A DNA stretch of 64,000 nt from Salinivirgaceae bacterium (lineage in GTDB: Bacteria; Bacteroidota; Bacteroidia; Bacteroidales; SZUA-534): NCBI GenBank assembly GCA_017645945.1, contig JAGCNL010000054.1, forward strand, positions 1 through 64,000, in the 5' to 3' direction. How positions within the stretch are numbered: the first letter of the stretch is position 1; each line of letters starts with the position of its first letter. This document shows, one piece after another, positions 26,871 to 37,120 of this stretch. The position numbers and the translations under genes are program-made. The notes under the pieces are model-generated. The model saw only the letters and a list, made by a program, of their open reading frames with translations, was not told the origin of the DNA and made no database searches.

Positions 26871-28898
26871 ATGATACGCAAACGTCACTTATTGTACACA
26901 TTTGCAGCACTTTTAGGAACTTTTGCTGGCCAAGCTCAAACCGACCTGTTTCCCACTTTCGATGGTATGGTAAACAATGCTGCACTCACGCACACTGGCG
27001 ATAAAATAGTGTTCATTTTGGAAAAGGATGAAGGAAAAGCCGTTTTTGAATCTGAAAAAGTTGGTGATACCTGGACTGAACCTAAAACCATCCCCATTCT
27101 GACAAAAATGCTTGGCAATCAAATTGGTGGCTTTTCGTTTAATCACGATGGAAATAAACTGTTTTTTCACGCCAAAACAGAGTCGTCGTTCGATATAATG
27201 TACGTTACGTATGAAAATGGCAACTGGGATAATGTCACCAAATTCGATGAGCCTGTGAATTCATCTGAAGATGAGTTTTCACCCTCAATATCAGCCGATA
27301 ACAATTTCATTTTCTTCCTGCGGCCAAAAGCAAAATCAGAAGAAACTTGCAAACAACTTGTGATGTACAGCCGCGAGAATGATGGCCGATGGATAGGCCC
27401 GCGAGCGTTGCCTAAAGTCTTCAATACCGGCTGTCAGGAAACACCTTTTCTATGCGCTGACGGCCGAACTCTTTTATTCTCGTCGATGAGGCCCGACACT
27501 ACACCGCAAGGCAAAAAACTGCCCGATGACGTTTACAACATCTACCACACTCAGTTGAAATCTGAGGTGATCTTCGAAAACGGCTGGACTCTGCCTAAGT
27601 GTATTGTCGAAGTTAGTACCGACTACAATGACCTGTCGCCGCAGATGACCACTGACGGCTCTGTTTTGATTAAAAACACCAGCCCGAAAAAGCCGACTAA
27701 GAAAAACCCTAACAAGACCTATCAATATTCGGTTAACGATGGTTTGAAACCCTATCCGACAATGCGCCTCGTGGGAACCATAAAGGAGCAGAACACTAAC
27801 GAGCCTCTTTTGGCGCAAGTTGTTGTTTCTGACCTTATTACATCGGCAGTTTTGGGTGAATACTCAACCAACGATAAGGGCCAATATTCAATTTATCTGA
27901 ACGAAAATGGCAATTATAAAATTGATTATTTCAAAAACGGCTACTCTCACTCCTACCATTACGAAAAAACCGATTATTTCACCGAAAACATTAAAAAACA
28001 GTTTGATACAACATTGTTTTCGACCGTTGAATTCGACCTCAACGTTTTCGATAAAGAGATGTACAATCCGCTGTCGCCGAAAGTGTCTGTCTACGATTCG
28101 GCTACCATCGAGCTGCTTGTTGACAGTCTGATTCCGACTGAAATAGGCAAATTCAAAAGCAAACTTAACATTGGTAAAACCTATAAAGTCCATATCAGCT
28201 GCAATTATTACCAGCCGCACGACATTTACCTCAACACTATTGCCGACATTTTCTACAATGAATTTGAGGAGGATGTGGAACTGAGTCCGTCAAAAACAAC
28301 GATGATTCTTGACATTGACGCGGGCGAAGGTGGCGATTCGGTAATTGTCAATGTGAAGAACCTGAGCCGCAACGAAACACAATCAGTGGTTGCAAAACGC
28401 GACAAAGACGGTAACCTGATTGTGGAACTTCGTGAGGGCGACAGCTACGAAATTGACGTGGCCAAAAAAGGCTACACCTACAGCAGCACAAAAGTTGACA
28501 TGTCGAAATCGAAGAAAACACAAAAACTCAACATCAAACTAGATCTGCTGACGAAAGATACAAAGATGACTTTCAACAATATAACCTTCGAGGTCAACTC
28601 TGCGGAATTGAACACCGCTTCGTTTACTGAGCTAAACCGAATTATCGAATTCCTGAAACTGAACGATAATGTAAAAATCGAACTTTCGGCTCATACCGAT
28701 GATTTGGGTTCTGACTGGTACAATATGCGCCTTTCAGAAAAACGGGCACAAATGGCCACCAAATATCTGACCGACAATGGTATAAACGAAGATATGATTT
28801 TGGCGAAAGGTTATGGTGAAACCATGCCTATTCTGCCAAACACATCGGACGAAAATCGGGCTCAAAACCGAAGAGTGGAAATTAAAATTATTGAATAA
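26871..28898 (+). CDS. PD40 propeller / OmpA-family envelope protein
   Basis: 675 residues. A signal peptide (TFAALLGTFAGQAQ) is followed by a WD40-like (PD40) propeller at ~30-290 with the typical EDEFSPSISADNNFIFF and TPFLCADGRTLLFSS blades. A carboxypeptidase-regulatory-like fold (RLVGTIKEQNTNEPLLAQV, ~300-360), a second such module, and a C-terminal OmpA domain (~565-675, FEVNSAELNTASFTELNRII ... NRRVEIKI) come next. The OmpA domain should bind peptidoglycan. The layout resembles PorE without its N-terminal TPR part. It sits between the CHAT protein and the unknown 727-residue protein, so it may anchor that set in the periplasm. Confidence 0.9.
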   Translation: MIRKRHLLYTFAALLGTFAGQAQTDLFPTFDGMVNNAALTHTGDKIVFILEKDEGKAVFESEKVGDTWTEPKTIPILTKMLGNQIGGFSFNHDGNKLFFHAKTESSFDIMYVTYENGNWDNVTKFDEPVNSSEDEFSPSISADNNFIFFLRPKAKSEETCKQLVMYSRENDGRWIGPRALPKVFNTGCQETPFLCADGRTLLFSSMRPDTTPQGKKLPDDVYNIYHTQLKSEVIFENGWTLPKCIVEVSTDYNDLSPQMTTDGSVLIKNTSPKKPTKKNPNKTYQYSVNDGLKPYPTMRLVGTIKEQNTNEPLLAQVVVSDLITSAVLGEYSTNDKGQYSIYLNENGNYKIDYFKNGYSHSYHYEKTDYFTENIKKQFDTTLFSTVEFDLNVFDKEMYNPLSPKVSVYDSATIELLVDSLIPTEIGKFKSKLNIGKTYKVHISCNYYQPHDIYLNTIADIFYNEFEEDVELSPSKTTMILDIDAGEGGDSVIVNVKNLSRNETQSVVAKRDKDGNLIVELREGDSYEIDVAKKGYTYSSTKVDMSKSKKTQKLNIKLDLLTKDTKMTFNNITFEVNSAELNTASFTELNRIIEFLKLNDNVKIELSAHTDDLGSDWYNMRLSEKRAQMATKYLTDNGINEDMILAKGYGETMPILPNTSDENRAQNRRVEIKIIE

Positions 28899-28919
28899 CT
28901 TCTTAATTATCAGAATACA

Positions 28920-31103
28920 ATGAAACGTTATATAATACTTGTTGTTAGTCTGTTAATCAGTTCTGCAACCTTTTCGCAGAAGTATAAGGATGTGTACGAG
29001 AGTTTAAAAACAATGTCGGATAACGAAGCTTTCCAAACTCTTCAAGAATTCTCACAATCAAAAAAGAACGCCCATGCGGCATCGTTATACAAAATGGCTC
29101 TGATAATTGAAAAACGTCTCGATACTTATGACCCATTTTTACAGGAAAAGGCTATTAATCAGAATGTTTACAACGCCGAACTTTACATTTCACTTGCCAA
29201 ACTGCATTTGGATGAAAAAGTAGCTCGGCAAGATGGCCATTACTTTGACGATGTAGTTGCAACCAACCCCAAAAAAGGCCCGACGCTAGAGGAAATAACG
29301 GAAAGCATCAACAATCACATCAATAAAATCAAGGATTTTAAAGAGGTTTTCACCGAAAACCGGACCAATCTCTACAACGCTGCCACAAAATACAACGAGT
29401 GCATCAAAATCTACAACGAAATAAACCAGAAAAACAGCAAGTTGAAGGATCTTTACTTCTTGGTTGACAATAATTTGACATTACAACTCGATGCGTTGAA
29501 AATCAACTTCGACTCAACGCTTTACTATCTTGAAAAACTTCAAAAATCTCTGAAAAAGCACCCGATGTTCAACTATACATTCAATTACAAGCTGAATCCC
29601 ATTCAGGTTTACAGAATGCATGGCCTGACACCTGCAAATTTTCTGGCGCAAACCATCGAACTTTGGGATTTCAATGGCTGGATAAAGACGTTTAAAGATG
29701 TGTATAAGAATGAGATATCTTACTTATACAAAAACATCGACGAGACCGACACGCAGAACAAAAAGTACGTAAGTCTGCTCGAGGAGAAAAATATTGATGA
29801 CGTTCCAAAAAACTATCGCGTTTCGCCATTTCTGATTAATAAGATTTACAAGTACGACTACGAGTCGCTGGCAAACTCGCTGCTTCTTTATCAGGAATCG
29901 CAGGTTAACTATATGTATCAGCTGGCGTCGTATCGCACTGATACCAGTTTCTTGGCATTCGCAGCCAATCTTCCCGCATCTGACCACTTCACAAAAGCAC
30001 TTAATTATCGCCGCGCAACCGACTCCCTGCTTACACTTTTGTATGACAACATCAGCGAAGAGGGTGTAAAGAAGTACAGTGACATTTTTGAGAAGAAATA
30101 CAAAGGCGAAAAAGGCCTGCTGGAGTATGCCAAAAATCAGCAAACATTTAACAATCAGACTTTTGATAATGCAATAAATGACTATGCCGACCATCTTTTA
30201 AAAATGGGGTCACTGAGTTCAAAAACCACCCACTCAATGCTATACAATGGTGATACAATTTTTGCGCAAGTGGTTTCGGCTGAGAAATTGTCTAAAAAAG
30301 GTTATTTTGTTCATTGTAAACAAGATGCTGACAAAAATAGGATTCTTTTGTCTGGAACATACGTTGCCAAATCAGGTGAACAATCGGCCTTTGTTGCAAG
30401 CATCGACACACTGCACAACGTAAAATGGTTGAAAACCTTCAAACAGGGTGAAGGCAATCGTTCATGCTTGTTTGTATCATCTTCAAACGATGATATTGCA
30501 GCTATTGTGACCTCAATATCAAAAGCGGGCAACATCCGCAATTTCATGATTCTGCTCGACAAAGCAGGAAACCAGAAACAGTCCGTTGAAATAAAAATCA
30601 AGGCTCTGCCTCGTAAACTTTTGGTTGACGACATCGACAATAAATATATTGTAATGTTCTGTGGTTCAAGCATTAAGCCGTTTGTAAACGAAACGTGCCA
30701 AATCCATTTCTGCTGCTTCGACTCAAAATTCAAAACCCTTTGGGACAAGCAACTTCAGTTGAACGGCTACACCTGCAATGTTTTGAAAACCGACAATGTT
30801 TACTACTTGTTGGGAGCATTCACCAAAATGCAAAATCTTGACAATGAAGATGTTGATTTGAACGGCAACTTCGGTTTGTTCATCTATTCCATTGATGCTG
30901 ATGGCAACTGGCTGGTAGGCGAAAATTATGAGTCTAACCAATCTATCTATCCGATGTGGATTTCGAAATGCAACAATACAACTTTCGAGGTTGTCTCCGC
31001 TCTTGGCGAGCCAAGGCAAACTGACGCTATTAAAGCCGCCTATATGCAATTCACATTCGACGGAAAAGAAATTTACAGCAGCATCGACAAACAGTCTAAA
31101 TAA
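28920..31103 (+). CDS. Secreted protein of unknown function (helical half plus propeller-like half)
   Basis: 727 residues with a signal peptide (MKRYIILVVSLLISSATFSQ). Residues ~20-430 look alpha-helical with many Asn, Lys and Tyr and no recognised family. From ~440 the pattern changes to beta strands like those of a propeller (NRILLSGTYVAKSGEQSAFV, RSCLFVSSSNDDIAAIV, KYIVMFCGSSIK). It is the last gene of the CHAT operon, 21 bp after the OmpA gene, and is followed by a hairpin. No catalytic motif was seen. A structural or sensory role with its neighbours is only inferred. Confidence 0.8.
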   Translation: MKRYIILVVSLLISSATFSQKYKDVYESLKTMSDNEAFQTLQEFSQSKKNAHAASLYKMALIIEKRLDTYDPFLQEKAINQNVYNAELYISLAKLHLDEKVARQDGHYFDDVVATNPKKGPTLEEITESINNHINKIKDFKEVFTENRTNLYNAATKYNECIKIYNEINQKNSKLKDLYFLVDNNLTLQLDALKINFDSTLYYLEKLQKSLKKHPMFNYTFNYKLNPIQVYRMHGLTPANFLAQTIELWDFNGWIKTFKDVYKNEISYLYKNIDETDTQNKKYVSLLEEKNIDDVPKNYRVSPFLINKIYKYDYESLANSLLLYQESQVNYMYQLASYRTDTSFLAFAANLPASDHFTKALNYRRATDSLLTLLYDNISEEGVKKYSDIFEKKYKGEKGLLEYAKNQQTFNNQTFDNAINDYADHLLKMGSLSSKTTHSMLYNGDTIFAQVVSAEKLSKKGYFVHCKQDADKNRILLSGTYVAKSGEQSAFVASIDTLHNVKWLKTFKQGEGNRSCLFVSSSNDDIAAIVTSISKAGNIRNFMILLDKAGNQKQSVEIKIKALPRKLLVDDIDNKYIVMFCGSSIKPFVNETCQIHFCCFDSKFKTLWDKQLQLNGYTCNVLKTDNVYYLLGAFTKMQNLDNEDVDLNGNFGLFIYSIDADGNWLVGENYESNQSIYPMWISKCNNTTFEVVSALGEPRQTDAIKAAYMQFTFDGKEIYSSIDKQSK

Positions 31104-31125
31104 ACGTCTTTAAATATGCTGAAAC

Positions 31126-31154
31126 AAAAAAGCCGGCGTTGTCCAGCTTTTTTT
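31126..31154. terminator. Bidirectional terminator between convergent genes
   Basis: AAAAAAGCCGG (31126-31136) pairs with tCCaGCTTTTTT (31142-31153) with one mismatch. The A and T tracts make it usable from both sides. It lies between the end of the CHAT operon and the end of the leftward phosphatase gene. Confidence 0.7.
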
Positions 31155-31168
31155 CATTTTTGGTCTTT

Positions 31169-34100
31169 TTATATCCTGATTCCTATCACAAGAATATCGT
31201 CAATCTGGCTGGTTTCTCCCTTAAACTCTAGATGAATTTTATTAAGAATGTCACCCTGCTCTTCCATTGGCTTATTACATATTTCAAGCAAATGGCGTTT
31301 GAAACGTGCTTTCATGAATTTCCTCGTCCCGTCTTCGCCACCAAACTGATCACAGTATCCGTCGGAGAAGAAATAGTAGCAATCTCCCTTCTGCATATCG
31401 ATGGTTTGAGTTGTGAACATTATTCCTTTTTCGTACTGGTCCGACAGCGCACACGGAAATTTATCTACCTTGTATTCAGTCAGTTCACCATTGCGGATTT
31501 GTAACAATGAATTGTAGGCACCTGCAAACATCAGTTTGTTGGTTTCATTGTCGATAGTCAGCAAGCAGATGTCCATACCGTCTTTGGCGGCGTTCGGGCC
31601 TTTGTCGGCAAACGAACGAACAACGCTGGCGCGCAAATCATTGAGAATAGCTCCCGGGTCGATTGTTCCACGCACTTTGACAATGGTGTTGAGTGAGTTC
31701 ATACCCAACATACTCATCATGGCTCCTGGAACACCGTGGCCAGTGCAGTCGGCAGCGGTGATTATCAGTTTGTTGTCTGCTTCAGCACACCAATAAAAGT
31801 CGCCGCTCACAATGTCGCGCGGTTTGAAAAGAATGAACGATTCACTCACATGCTTGTTCACAATATCCGTGTTTGGCAGCGACATGCGCTGAATTCGTGC
31901 GGCATAGTTGATACTATCAGTCAGCGAATGATTTTGTTCCTCAATCTTAACCAACTGTTCTTCAATCTGTTTTGTCTGGCGTTTAACCTCAAGATCAAGC
32001 AAGCGGTTGCGCTCTTTCAGTTGATAAGTGTAATATTTGATGATGCCGAAAACAATGGCCACAAGTAACAGAACATAAACAATATACGCCACAATTGTAC
32101 GGTACCACGGCGGCGCGATTCTGAACGAGCAGCTCGCCTCCTCACTCTCAATACCGTAGGCGTTGCGCGCTTTTATAGTAAAGGTGTAAGTGCCTTCATG
32201 CAAGTGGTTGAAATCAACAAATGTCTGCCGCGTCCACGCCGACGAATCCCTATACGATGGACTGCTCAAATAATATTTGAACTTTACACTGTCGGAAATG
32301 CTGTACCATGAGGCTGAAAAGCTGATTGTCAGCGAGTTATTCTTGTATGGTATCTTCAAGTTTTCATTATCAAGATTTACTACCTGATTGTTGGTTTTTA
32401 GCTTCAGCTCGCGAATCAAACCAGGAAATTCCTGCGGCTTGTATGGAGCGTTAACGCACATTACAAGTCCTTCGGTTGTTCCCAACAAAACTATTTTGTT
32501 GTCAGTAGTATAGATGGTGTTTACACGACCTGCGTCAAGTCCGCGGAACTGTGTGCTGTGCACCCCTTGTTCTCCTTTCAGATGGTACGAAATGTTTGTT
32601 CCGTTCGAAATCCACGATACAGAATCAAGTGTGAACATCTGATAAATATCGAAACACCATGGATTCTCCTCATAATTCTGGAATCCTTCAAATTCTTGAT
32701 TTTCAACCGTGTCGCGGACATATTTCAACAATGCTCCCTGATTCACTAAACTAATTTTGCCATCAATTTTTGTAGGAAATGCAAGACCGCGTTCAATTCC
32801 GTTGTTTTCGCCAGAAGAGAATATTTCTTGTTTGGTATCGGCTCCATTGAATGTTACTCTGATAACTCCTTGATTTGTTGTACCCAACCAAGCAACTAAT
32901 AATCCATCGCTATTTATTTCAGTTTCAATGTGTTTAATATCAAAATACTCGGCCTTTGTTTCAACGTGTTTCCACATTGTTACTACGTGTTGCCACTTGC
33001 TTTCTTCTCTTTTCAGCACAGCCAATCCATTATTGAAGCCAACAAGCAACGTTTTTGAATCTTCGTCAAACGACATGCATGAAACATCGCAAGGCATTGA
33101 GTTCAAAGGAAATATCTTTACAAAATTCTCATCATCAGTCATTTGATAAACTCCATCGTCAGTTCCGACAAACAGTTTTCCAAAGCACACCTCCAAACTC
33201 GATACTTTTCTGTTCATTTTTTCCAAACTTAGAAATAGCGACTCATCGAATGACTTAAGATGCTGATTCTGACGAAGTAATCCGTTTGATGTTCCCAAAT
33301 AAAGTGCCCCCTTATACTCCAACACGGCAAAAACACTTCCATCGATTCCGCTTTCAGCAGAAAAATGAGATATGTAATCGTTGTTTGGCAACAGAGTGAT
33401 GCCTTTGCTTGTTGTAAACCAAAGATTTCTTTCGCGATCGCAGAAAATTTTGTTTATCAGATTTTCATTTAAGCCGTTGTCGCTTGTTTTGTGACATACT
33501 ACTTTTCCATCTAAAGTTATTACCAAAATGCCATTGTCATAAGAACCCAAAGCAAGTGTGCTGTCGTTCAACATTACGCAGCTTGTAACATTGAAACCGA
33601 CGCTTTTCAGTGTTTTGTCGAGCCCTGACGTGTTGCGGGTTATGGTATTACCATCCATTATCCACGAACCATCTTCATAACTGATAATCAGCAGTTTGTC
33701 TTTACCCATCTTCTCAATTCCAAAAATACCGATGTTGGCAAAAATCTCACCACCAGGCACAAGTTTGAATTGCGTGCTGTCGAGACGGCACAATCCTATC
33801 TCACGCTGACGCACTAACAATTGATCATCAACACAGAATGAATTGTGGAAAACCGTTTCTGGTTCAAAAATATGAACGTTGGTGCCGTCATACATGAAAA
33901 TGTAATCATAGCACTGAAAATATGTTTTGCCGTTGATGCTGAATATCTTCCAAATGTCAGAAAATGGGAACAAAACATCTTTAACTGCATCAAAAAGAGA
34001 AACATAATCATAGCCAATTCCATTCGACACAAGAAAACCAAACTCATTTTGCGCTCCTACAAAAATTGTGTCGCACGACTCTGAAACTAAAATTGAGCTG

Positions 34101-34345
34101 ACACTTATGCCGGCTTTAATTTCGATGCGCCTCCACTCATGTCCGTCGAATTGCCAGACAGCATTGGTGGTTCCGAAATACATTATTCCGCGCGAATCCT
34201 GCGCTATGGCATTATTGTTTGGGTCATACAAAGTTCCATATTGCTTTGGTCCGTAGTTTACGGGCATATAGTTTTTAATTTGAGCCGATGCCCCGAAAGC
34301 CATCGTAACGACCAATATCAGAAACAATTTTTTAAGTGTTCTCAT
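31169..34345 (-). CDS. Membrane propeller sensor with SpoIIE-type PP2C phosphatase
   Basis: 1058 residues from the ATG at 34343-34345, chosen because a good signal sequence (LFLILVVTMAFGASAQ) begins there. Residues ~25-680 are periplasmic and made of Reg_prop-like propeller blades (GIMYFGTTNAVWQFDG, NLWFTTSKGITLLPN). A Y_Y_Y-type domain (~690-770), one membrane helix (~780-800), a coiled coil and a SpoIIE/PP2C domain (~850-1058) follow. Phosphatase metal ligands are visible in VSGDFYW, AADCTGHGVPG, KDGMDICLL, FFSDGYCDQFGG and SQIDDILVIG. It resembles hybrid two-component systems in the sensor half but ends in a Ser/Thr phosphatase. The output partner should be an anti-sigma-antagonist (STAS) protein, not seen here. 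Confidence 0.9.
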   Translation of the reverse strand: MRTLKKLFLILVVTMAFGASAQIKNYMPVNYGPKQYGTLYDPNNNAIAQDSRGIMYFGTTNAVWQFDGHEWRRIEIKAGISVSSILVSESCDTIFVGAQNEFGFLVSNGIGYDYVSLFDAVKDVLFPFSDIWKIFSINGKTYFQCYDYIFMYDGTNVHIFEPETVFHNSFCVDDQLLVRQREIGLCRLDSTQFKLVPGGEIFANIGIFGIEKMGKDKLLIISYEDGSWIMDGNTITRNTSGLDKTLKSVGFNVTSCVMLNDSTLALGSYDNGILVITLDGKVVCHKTSDNGLNENLINKIFCDRERNLWFTTSKGITLLPNNDYISHFSAESGIDGSVFAVLEYKGALYLGTSNGLLRQNQHLKSFDESLFLSLEKMNRKVSSLEVCFGKLFVGTDDGVYQMTDDENFVKIFPLNSMPCDVSCMSFDEDSKTLLVGFNNGLAVLKREESKWQHVVTMWKHVETKAEYFDIKHIETEINSDGLLVAWLGTTNQGVIRVTFNGADTKQEIFSSGENNGIERGLAFPTKIDGKISLVNQGALLKYVRDTVENQEFEGFQNYEENPWCFDIYQMFTLDSVSWISNGTNISYHLKGEQGVHSTQFRGLDAGRVNTIYTTDNKIVLLGTTEGLVMCVNAPYKPQEFPGLIRELKLKTNNQVVNLDNENLKIPYKNNSLTISFSASWYSISDSVKFKYYLSSPSYRDSSAWTRQTFVDFNHLHEGTYTFTIKARNAYGIESEEASCSFRIAPPWYRTIVAYIVYVLLLVAIVFGIIKYYTYQLKERNRLLDLEVKRQTKQIEEQLVKIEEQNHSLTDSINYAARIQRMSLPNTDIVNKHVSESFILFKPRDIVSGDFYWCAEADNKLIITAADCTGHGVPGAMMSMLGMNSLNTIVKVRGTIDPGAILNDLRASVVRSFADKGPNAAKDGMDICLLTIDNETNKLMFAGAYNSLLQIRNGELTEYKVDKFPCALSDQYEKGIMFTTQTIDMQKGDCYYFFSDGYCDQFGGEDGTRKFMKARFKRHLLEICNKPMEEQGDILNKIHLEFKGETSQIDDILVIGIRI

Positions 34346-34431
34346 TATCTGAATTTTAAATATTTCAAATATGCACAAATTTTGGCATGCAAATTCAACG
34401 TTTCAAAAAAAGTTAATTGAGCCGTAATTTG

Positions 34432-34439
34432 TATGTTTG
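34432..34439 (+). promoter_or_regulatory. Putative -7 element TATGTTTG
   Basis: It fits TAnnTTTG and lies 30 bp before the ATG of the Ig-like lipoprotein. No matching upstream element was clear. Confidence 0.4.
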
Positions 34440-34469
34440 CAAATTGGTTGAAATAATAGTTTCGGACAG

Positions 34470-36314
34470 ATGAAATTGATGGGCAAACGGTTTGTTTTCG
34501 GATTGGCGGCCATAGCTGTTTTTGGCTGCGCAAAAGTGTCGGCTCCCACTGGCGGACCAAAAGATACTGAACCGCCAGTGCCGTTGCGCAGCTCACCTGT
34601 CAACTATTCAACCAATTTCAAAGGCAAAAAGTTCATTGTGGAATTCAATGAATTCATCGACCTGAAAAATGTCAGTCAGGAACTGTTGGTGTCGCCGCCA
34701 GTTGAAAACAAACCGAAAACGGTGATGCGCGGCAAAAAAATGGTCGTCAGAATCAATAACAAACTTGCTGACAGCACAACTTATAACTTCAACTTTTTCA
34801 ATTCAATAACCGACCTCAACGAAGGTAATATTCTTGAAAATTTCCAATTCGAATTCTCAACTGGTGATACTTTCGATTCAACGTATATGGGTGGAATTGT
34901 AACCAACGCTTTTACAGACTATCCACAAAAAAATATCAAAGTTCTGCTCTACAGGCAACTGACCGACTCCACTCCCCGCACCCAAAAACCAGAATGCGTC
35001 GGCCGCACAAACAGCGATGGACTTTTTATTGTACCAAACATGAAGGCTGGTGTCAACTATCATGTTTTTGCATTGCAGGATATGAACAACAATAATCTTT
35101 TCGACCTGCCAAACGAAGCTATTGCTTTCTGCGACAGCACAATACAACCATCATTCAAACCAATGCTGGTATATGATACCATTACACTGATTGAAAAAAT
35201 ATCGCGAGATAAGAAGGACACCATTTTCCGTGACTCTATCTACTCTTACACTGAAATGGTAACGACCATCGACAACGTAAAACTCCGTCTTTTCACCGAA
35301 GAAAACCATGTCCAATATCTGCATGATGTCTACAGGCCTGAAAGGCGTCTTCTTACTGTGGGTTTCAACGATTTGGTTGACAATTCATTCTCTATAAAAC
35401 CAATAACCGATTCCGCTTTTGCTGAAAACTGGTATATGATTGAGAATCAACTTCCAACAGATTCCGTGGTTATGTGGATAACCGATTCCATACTGTACAA
35501 ACAAGACACGCTTAAAATGCAAGTCAGCTACATGATGAAAGATTCTAATAATGCTGATTATCTGAAAACTGACACTCTTGAATTTATTGCAAAAGCCGCT
35601 GCATCAAAACAGAGTAAGAAGAAAGAAAACAAGCTACTTTCTAAACTGAAAAAAGATGAAAACAGCGATGATAAAAAGCAAGAAGAAAAGAAAGTCTCGG
35701 AACTGAAGGTTCAAAACAATTTGGAAAAAGAATTCGATATTGTGAAACCAATTGTACTTAGAACTAATTATCCTATAAAGAGTTACAACGATAGTCTTAT
35801 TTTCATCACAAAAATTGACGATAACAAAAATGAGTCGGCCGTGAAATTTAAAATGAGCAGGCAAAATATTAATCAGCGCACTTTAAATATTGACTTCAAT
35901 CGCGATGAAACATCAAATTACAGCTTGCTTGTCGCTCCTGGCGCTTTGACTGATATTTATGGAAATATTAACGACTCGGTAAAGTTTAGTTTCAGTATAA
36001 CTTCAAGTGACTACTATAGTAGCATAATATTGAATTTAGTCGACGTTCCGTGTGAGCATTCAATTGTGCAGCTTCTAAATCTTAAAGAAAAAGTGCTTGA
36101 GGAACGCACATTAAATGGTGATACAAAATTGTCTTTCAACTATTTGAAGCCTGATTCTTATATTTTAAAAATAATTTGTGACGATAACCAAAACGGAAAA
36201 TGGGATACTGGTAATTTCAACCTACGCCTTCAACCTGAAAGAGTATATTATTATGATCAGACGATCGAAACAAAATCAGGTTGGGATATGGAATTCACAT
36301 GGAAAATTGAGTGA
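34470..36314 (+). CDS. Ig-like domain lipoprotein
   Basis: 614 residues. The lipobox AVFGC sets the lipid-modified Cys at residue 20, and the following APTGGPKDTEPP is typical of a conserved Bacteroidetes lipoprotein family. Residues ~38-120 form a Big_5-like Ig domain (KFIVEFNEFIDLKNVSQELL). The middle has beta-rich segments (VPNMKAGVNYHVFALQDMNN), a highly charged Lys-rich linker (~375-410) and a second Ig-like part (FIKTKIDD region to ~520). The DDNQNGKWDTGNFN stretch near the C-terminus resembles a calcium-loop motif. The role in the envelope is unknown. Its stop overlaps the next start (TGATG). Confidence 0.85.
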   Translation: MKLMGKRFVFGLAAIAVFGCAKVSAPTGGPKDTEPPVPLRSSPVNYSTNFKGKKFIVEFNEFIDLKNVSQELLVSPPVENKPKTVMRGKKMVVRINNKLADSTTYNFNFFNSITDLNEGNILENFQFEFSTGDTFDSTYMGGIVTNAFTDYPQKNIKVLLYRQLTDSTPRTQKPECVGRTNSDGLFIVPNMKAGVNYHVFALQDMNNNNLFDLPNEAIAFCDSTIQPSFKPMLVYDTITLIEKISRDKKDTIFRDSIYSYTEMVTTIDNVKLRLFTEENHVQYLHDVYRPERRLLTVGFNDLVDNSFSIKPITDSAFAENWYMIENQLPTDSVVMWITDSILYKQDTLKMQVSYMMKDSNNADYLKTDTLEFIAKAAASKQSKKKENKLLSKLKKDENSDDKKQEEKKVSELKVQNNLEKEFDIVKPIVLRTNYPIKSYNDSLIFITKIDDNKNESAVKFKMSRQNINQRTLNIDFNRDETSNYSLLVAPGALTDIYGNINDSVKFSFSITSSDYYSSIILNLVDVPCEHSIVQLLNLKEKVLEERTLNGDTKLSFNYLKPDSYILKIICDDNQNGKWDTGNFNLRLQPERVYYYDQTIETKSGWDMEFTWKIE

Positions 36315-37120
36315 TGCGCCAATGGCTTATAATATTGCTTTTGCTATGTGGCAACACTTTGTCGGGGCTGTCGCAACCGCAATATATCTATGGCAAATTC
36401 GGCGTCGGAGAACGTTTTAAACTTGACATCTATTACAACTGGCAATTCATTTGGCTCAATGCGGGTTGGGTAACATTTGAAATACGAGATACAACATGGA
36501 ACCATCAACCTGCCTACCATCTTTTTAGTCAAGGTTCCACAAATTCAGGATATGATTGGTTTTACAAGGTTCGCGATACTTACGAGGCTATCGTTGAACC
36601 TAAAAATTATAGGCCTTTCTGGTTCAGATGCAATACTAACGAAGGTGGATTTTGGGATCATGAAGAATGCTCTTTTAACTATCAAAAAAACATAGCCATC
36701 ACAAAGACCGAAAACTCAAAACAACCTTTCAAAATTGACACACTTAAAATAAATAATGATATAACTGATTTGATTTCTGCTATTTATGTATGTCGTTCCG
36801 TCGATTTTGAAAAAATAAGTGTTGGCGAGAAAGTTCCTATTCCTGTCATTATAGGAAACAAAATACATAATCTATATTTCCGCTATTTAGGCATCGAGCC
36901 TGTTACTACTCGCTCAGGAAATATCTACCGTTGCCGCAAATTTGCAGTAATGATGGTTGACGGAACAATTTTCAGTGGCGGTGAGGATCTCACTGCATGG
37001 TTTACCGATGATAAAAACTGCGCTCCAATATTACTTGAAGCTAAAATAGCTGTTGGTTCTGTAAAAGCTTTTTTGGTTGATATGAGCGGAAACCGTTGGC
37101 CACTTAAATCAAACAATTAA
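36314..37120 (+). CDS. DUF3108 family secreted protein
   Basis: 268 residues from the ATG at 36314, which shares one base with the preceding stop; an in-frame GTG lies three bases upstream. A signal peptide (WLIILLLLCGNTLSG) is followed by the DUF3108 pattern: GERFKLDIYYNWQFIWLNAG, RDTYEAIVEPKNYRPFWF, DITDLISAIYVCRS and GEDLTAWFTDDKN. Members are periplasmic beta-sheet proteins of unknown role. It is translationally coupled to the Ig-like lipoprotein, suggesting a common envelope function. Confidence 0.88.
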   Translation: MRQWLIILLLLCGNTLSGLSQPQYIYGKFGVGERFKLDIYYNWQFIWLNAGWVTFEIRDTTWNHQPAYHLFSQGSTNSGYDWFYKVRDTYEAIVEPKNYRPFWFRCNTNEGGFWDHEECSFNYQKNIAITKTENSKQPFKIDTLKINNDITDLISAIYVCRSVDFEKISVGEKVPIPVIIGNKIHNLYFRYLGIEPVTTRSGNIYRCRKFAVMMVDGTIFSGGEDLTAWFTDDKNCAPILLEAKIAVGSVKAFLVDMSGNRWPLKSNN

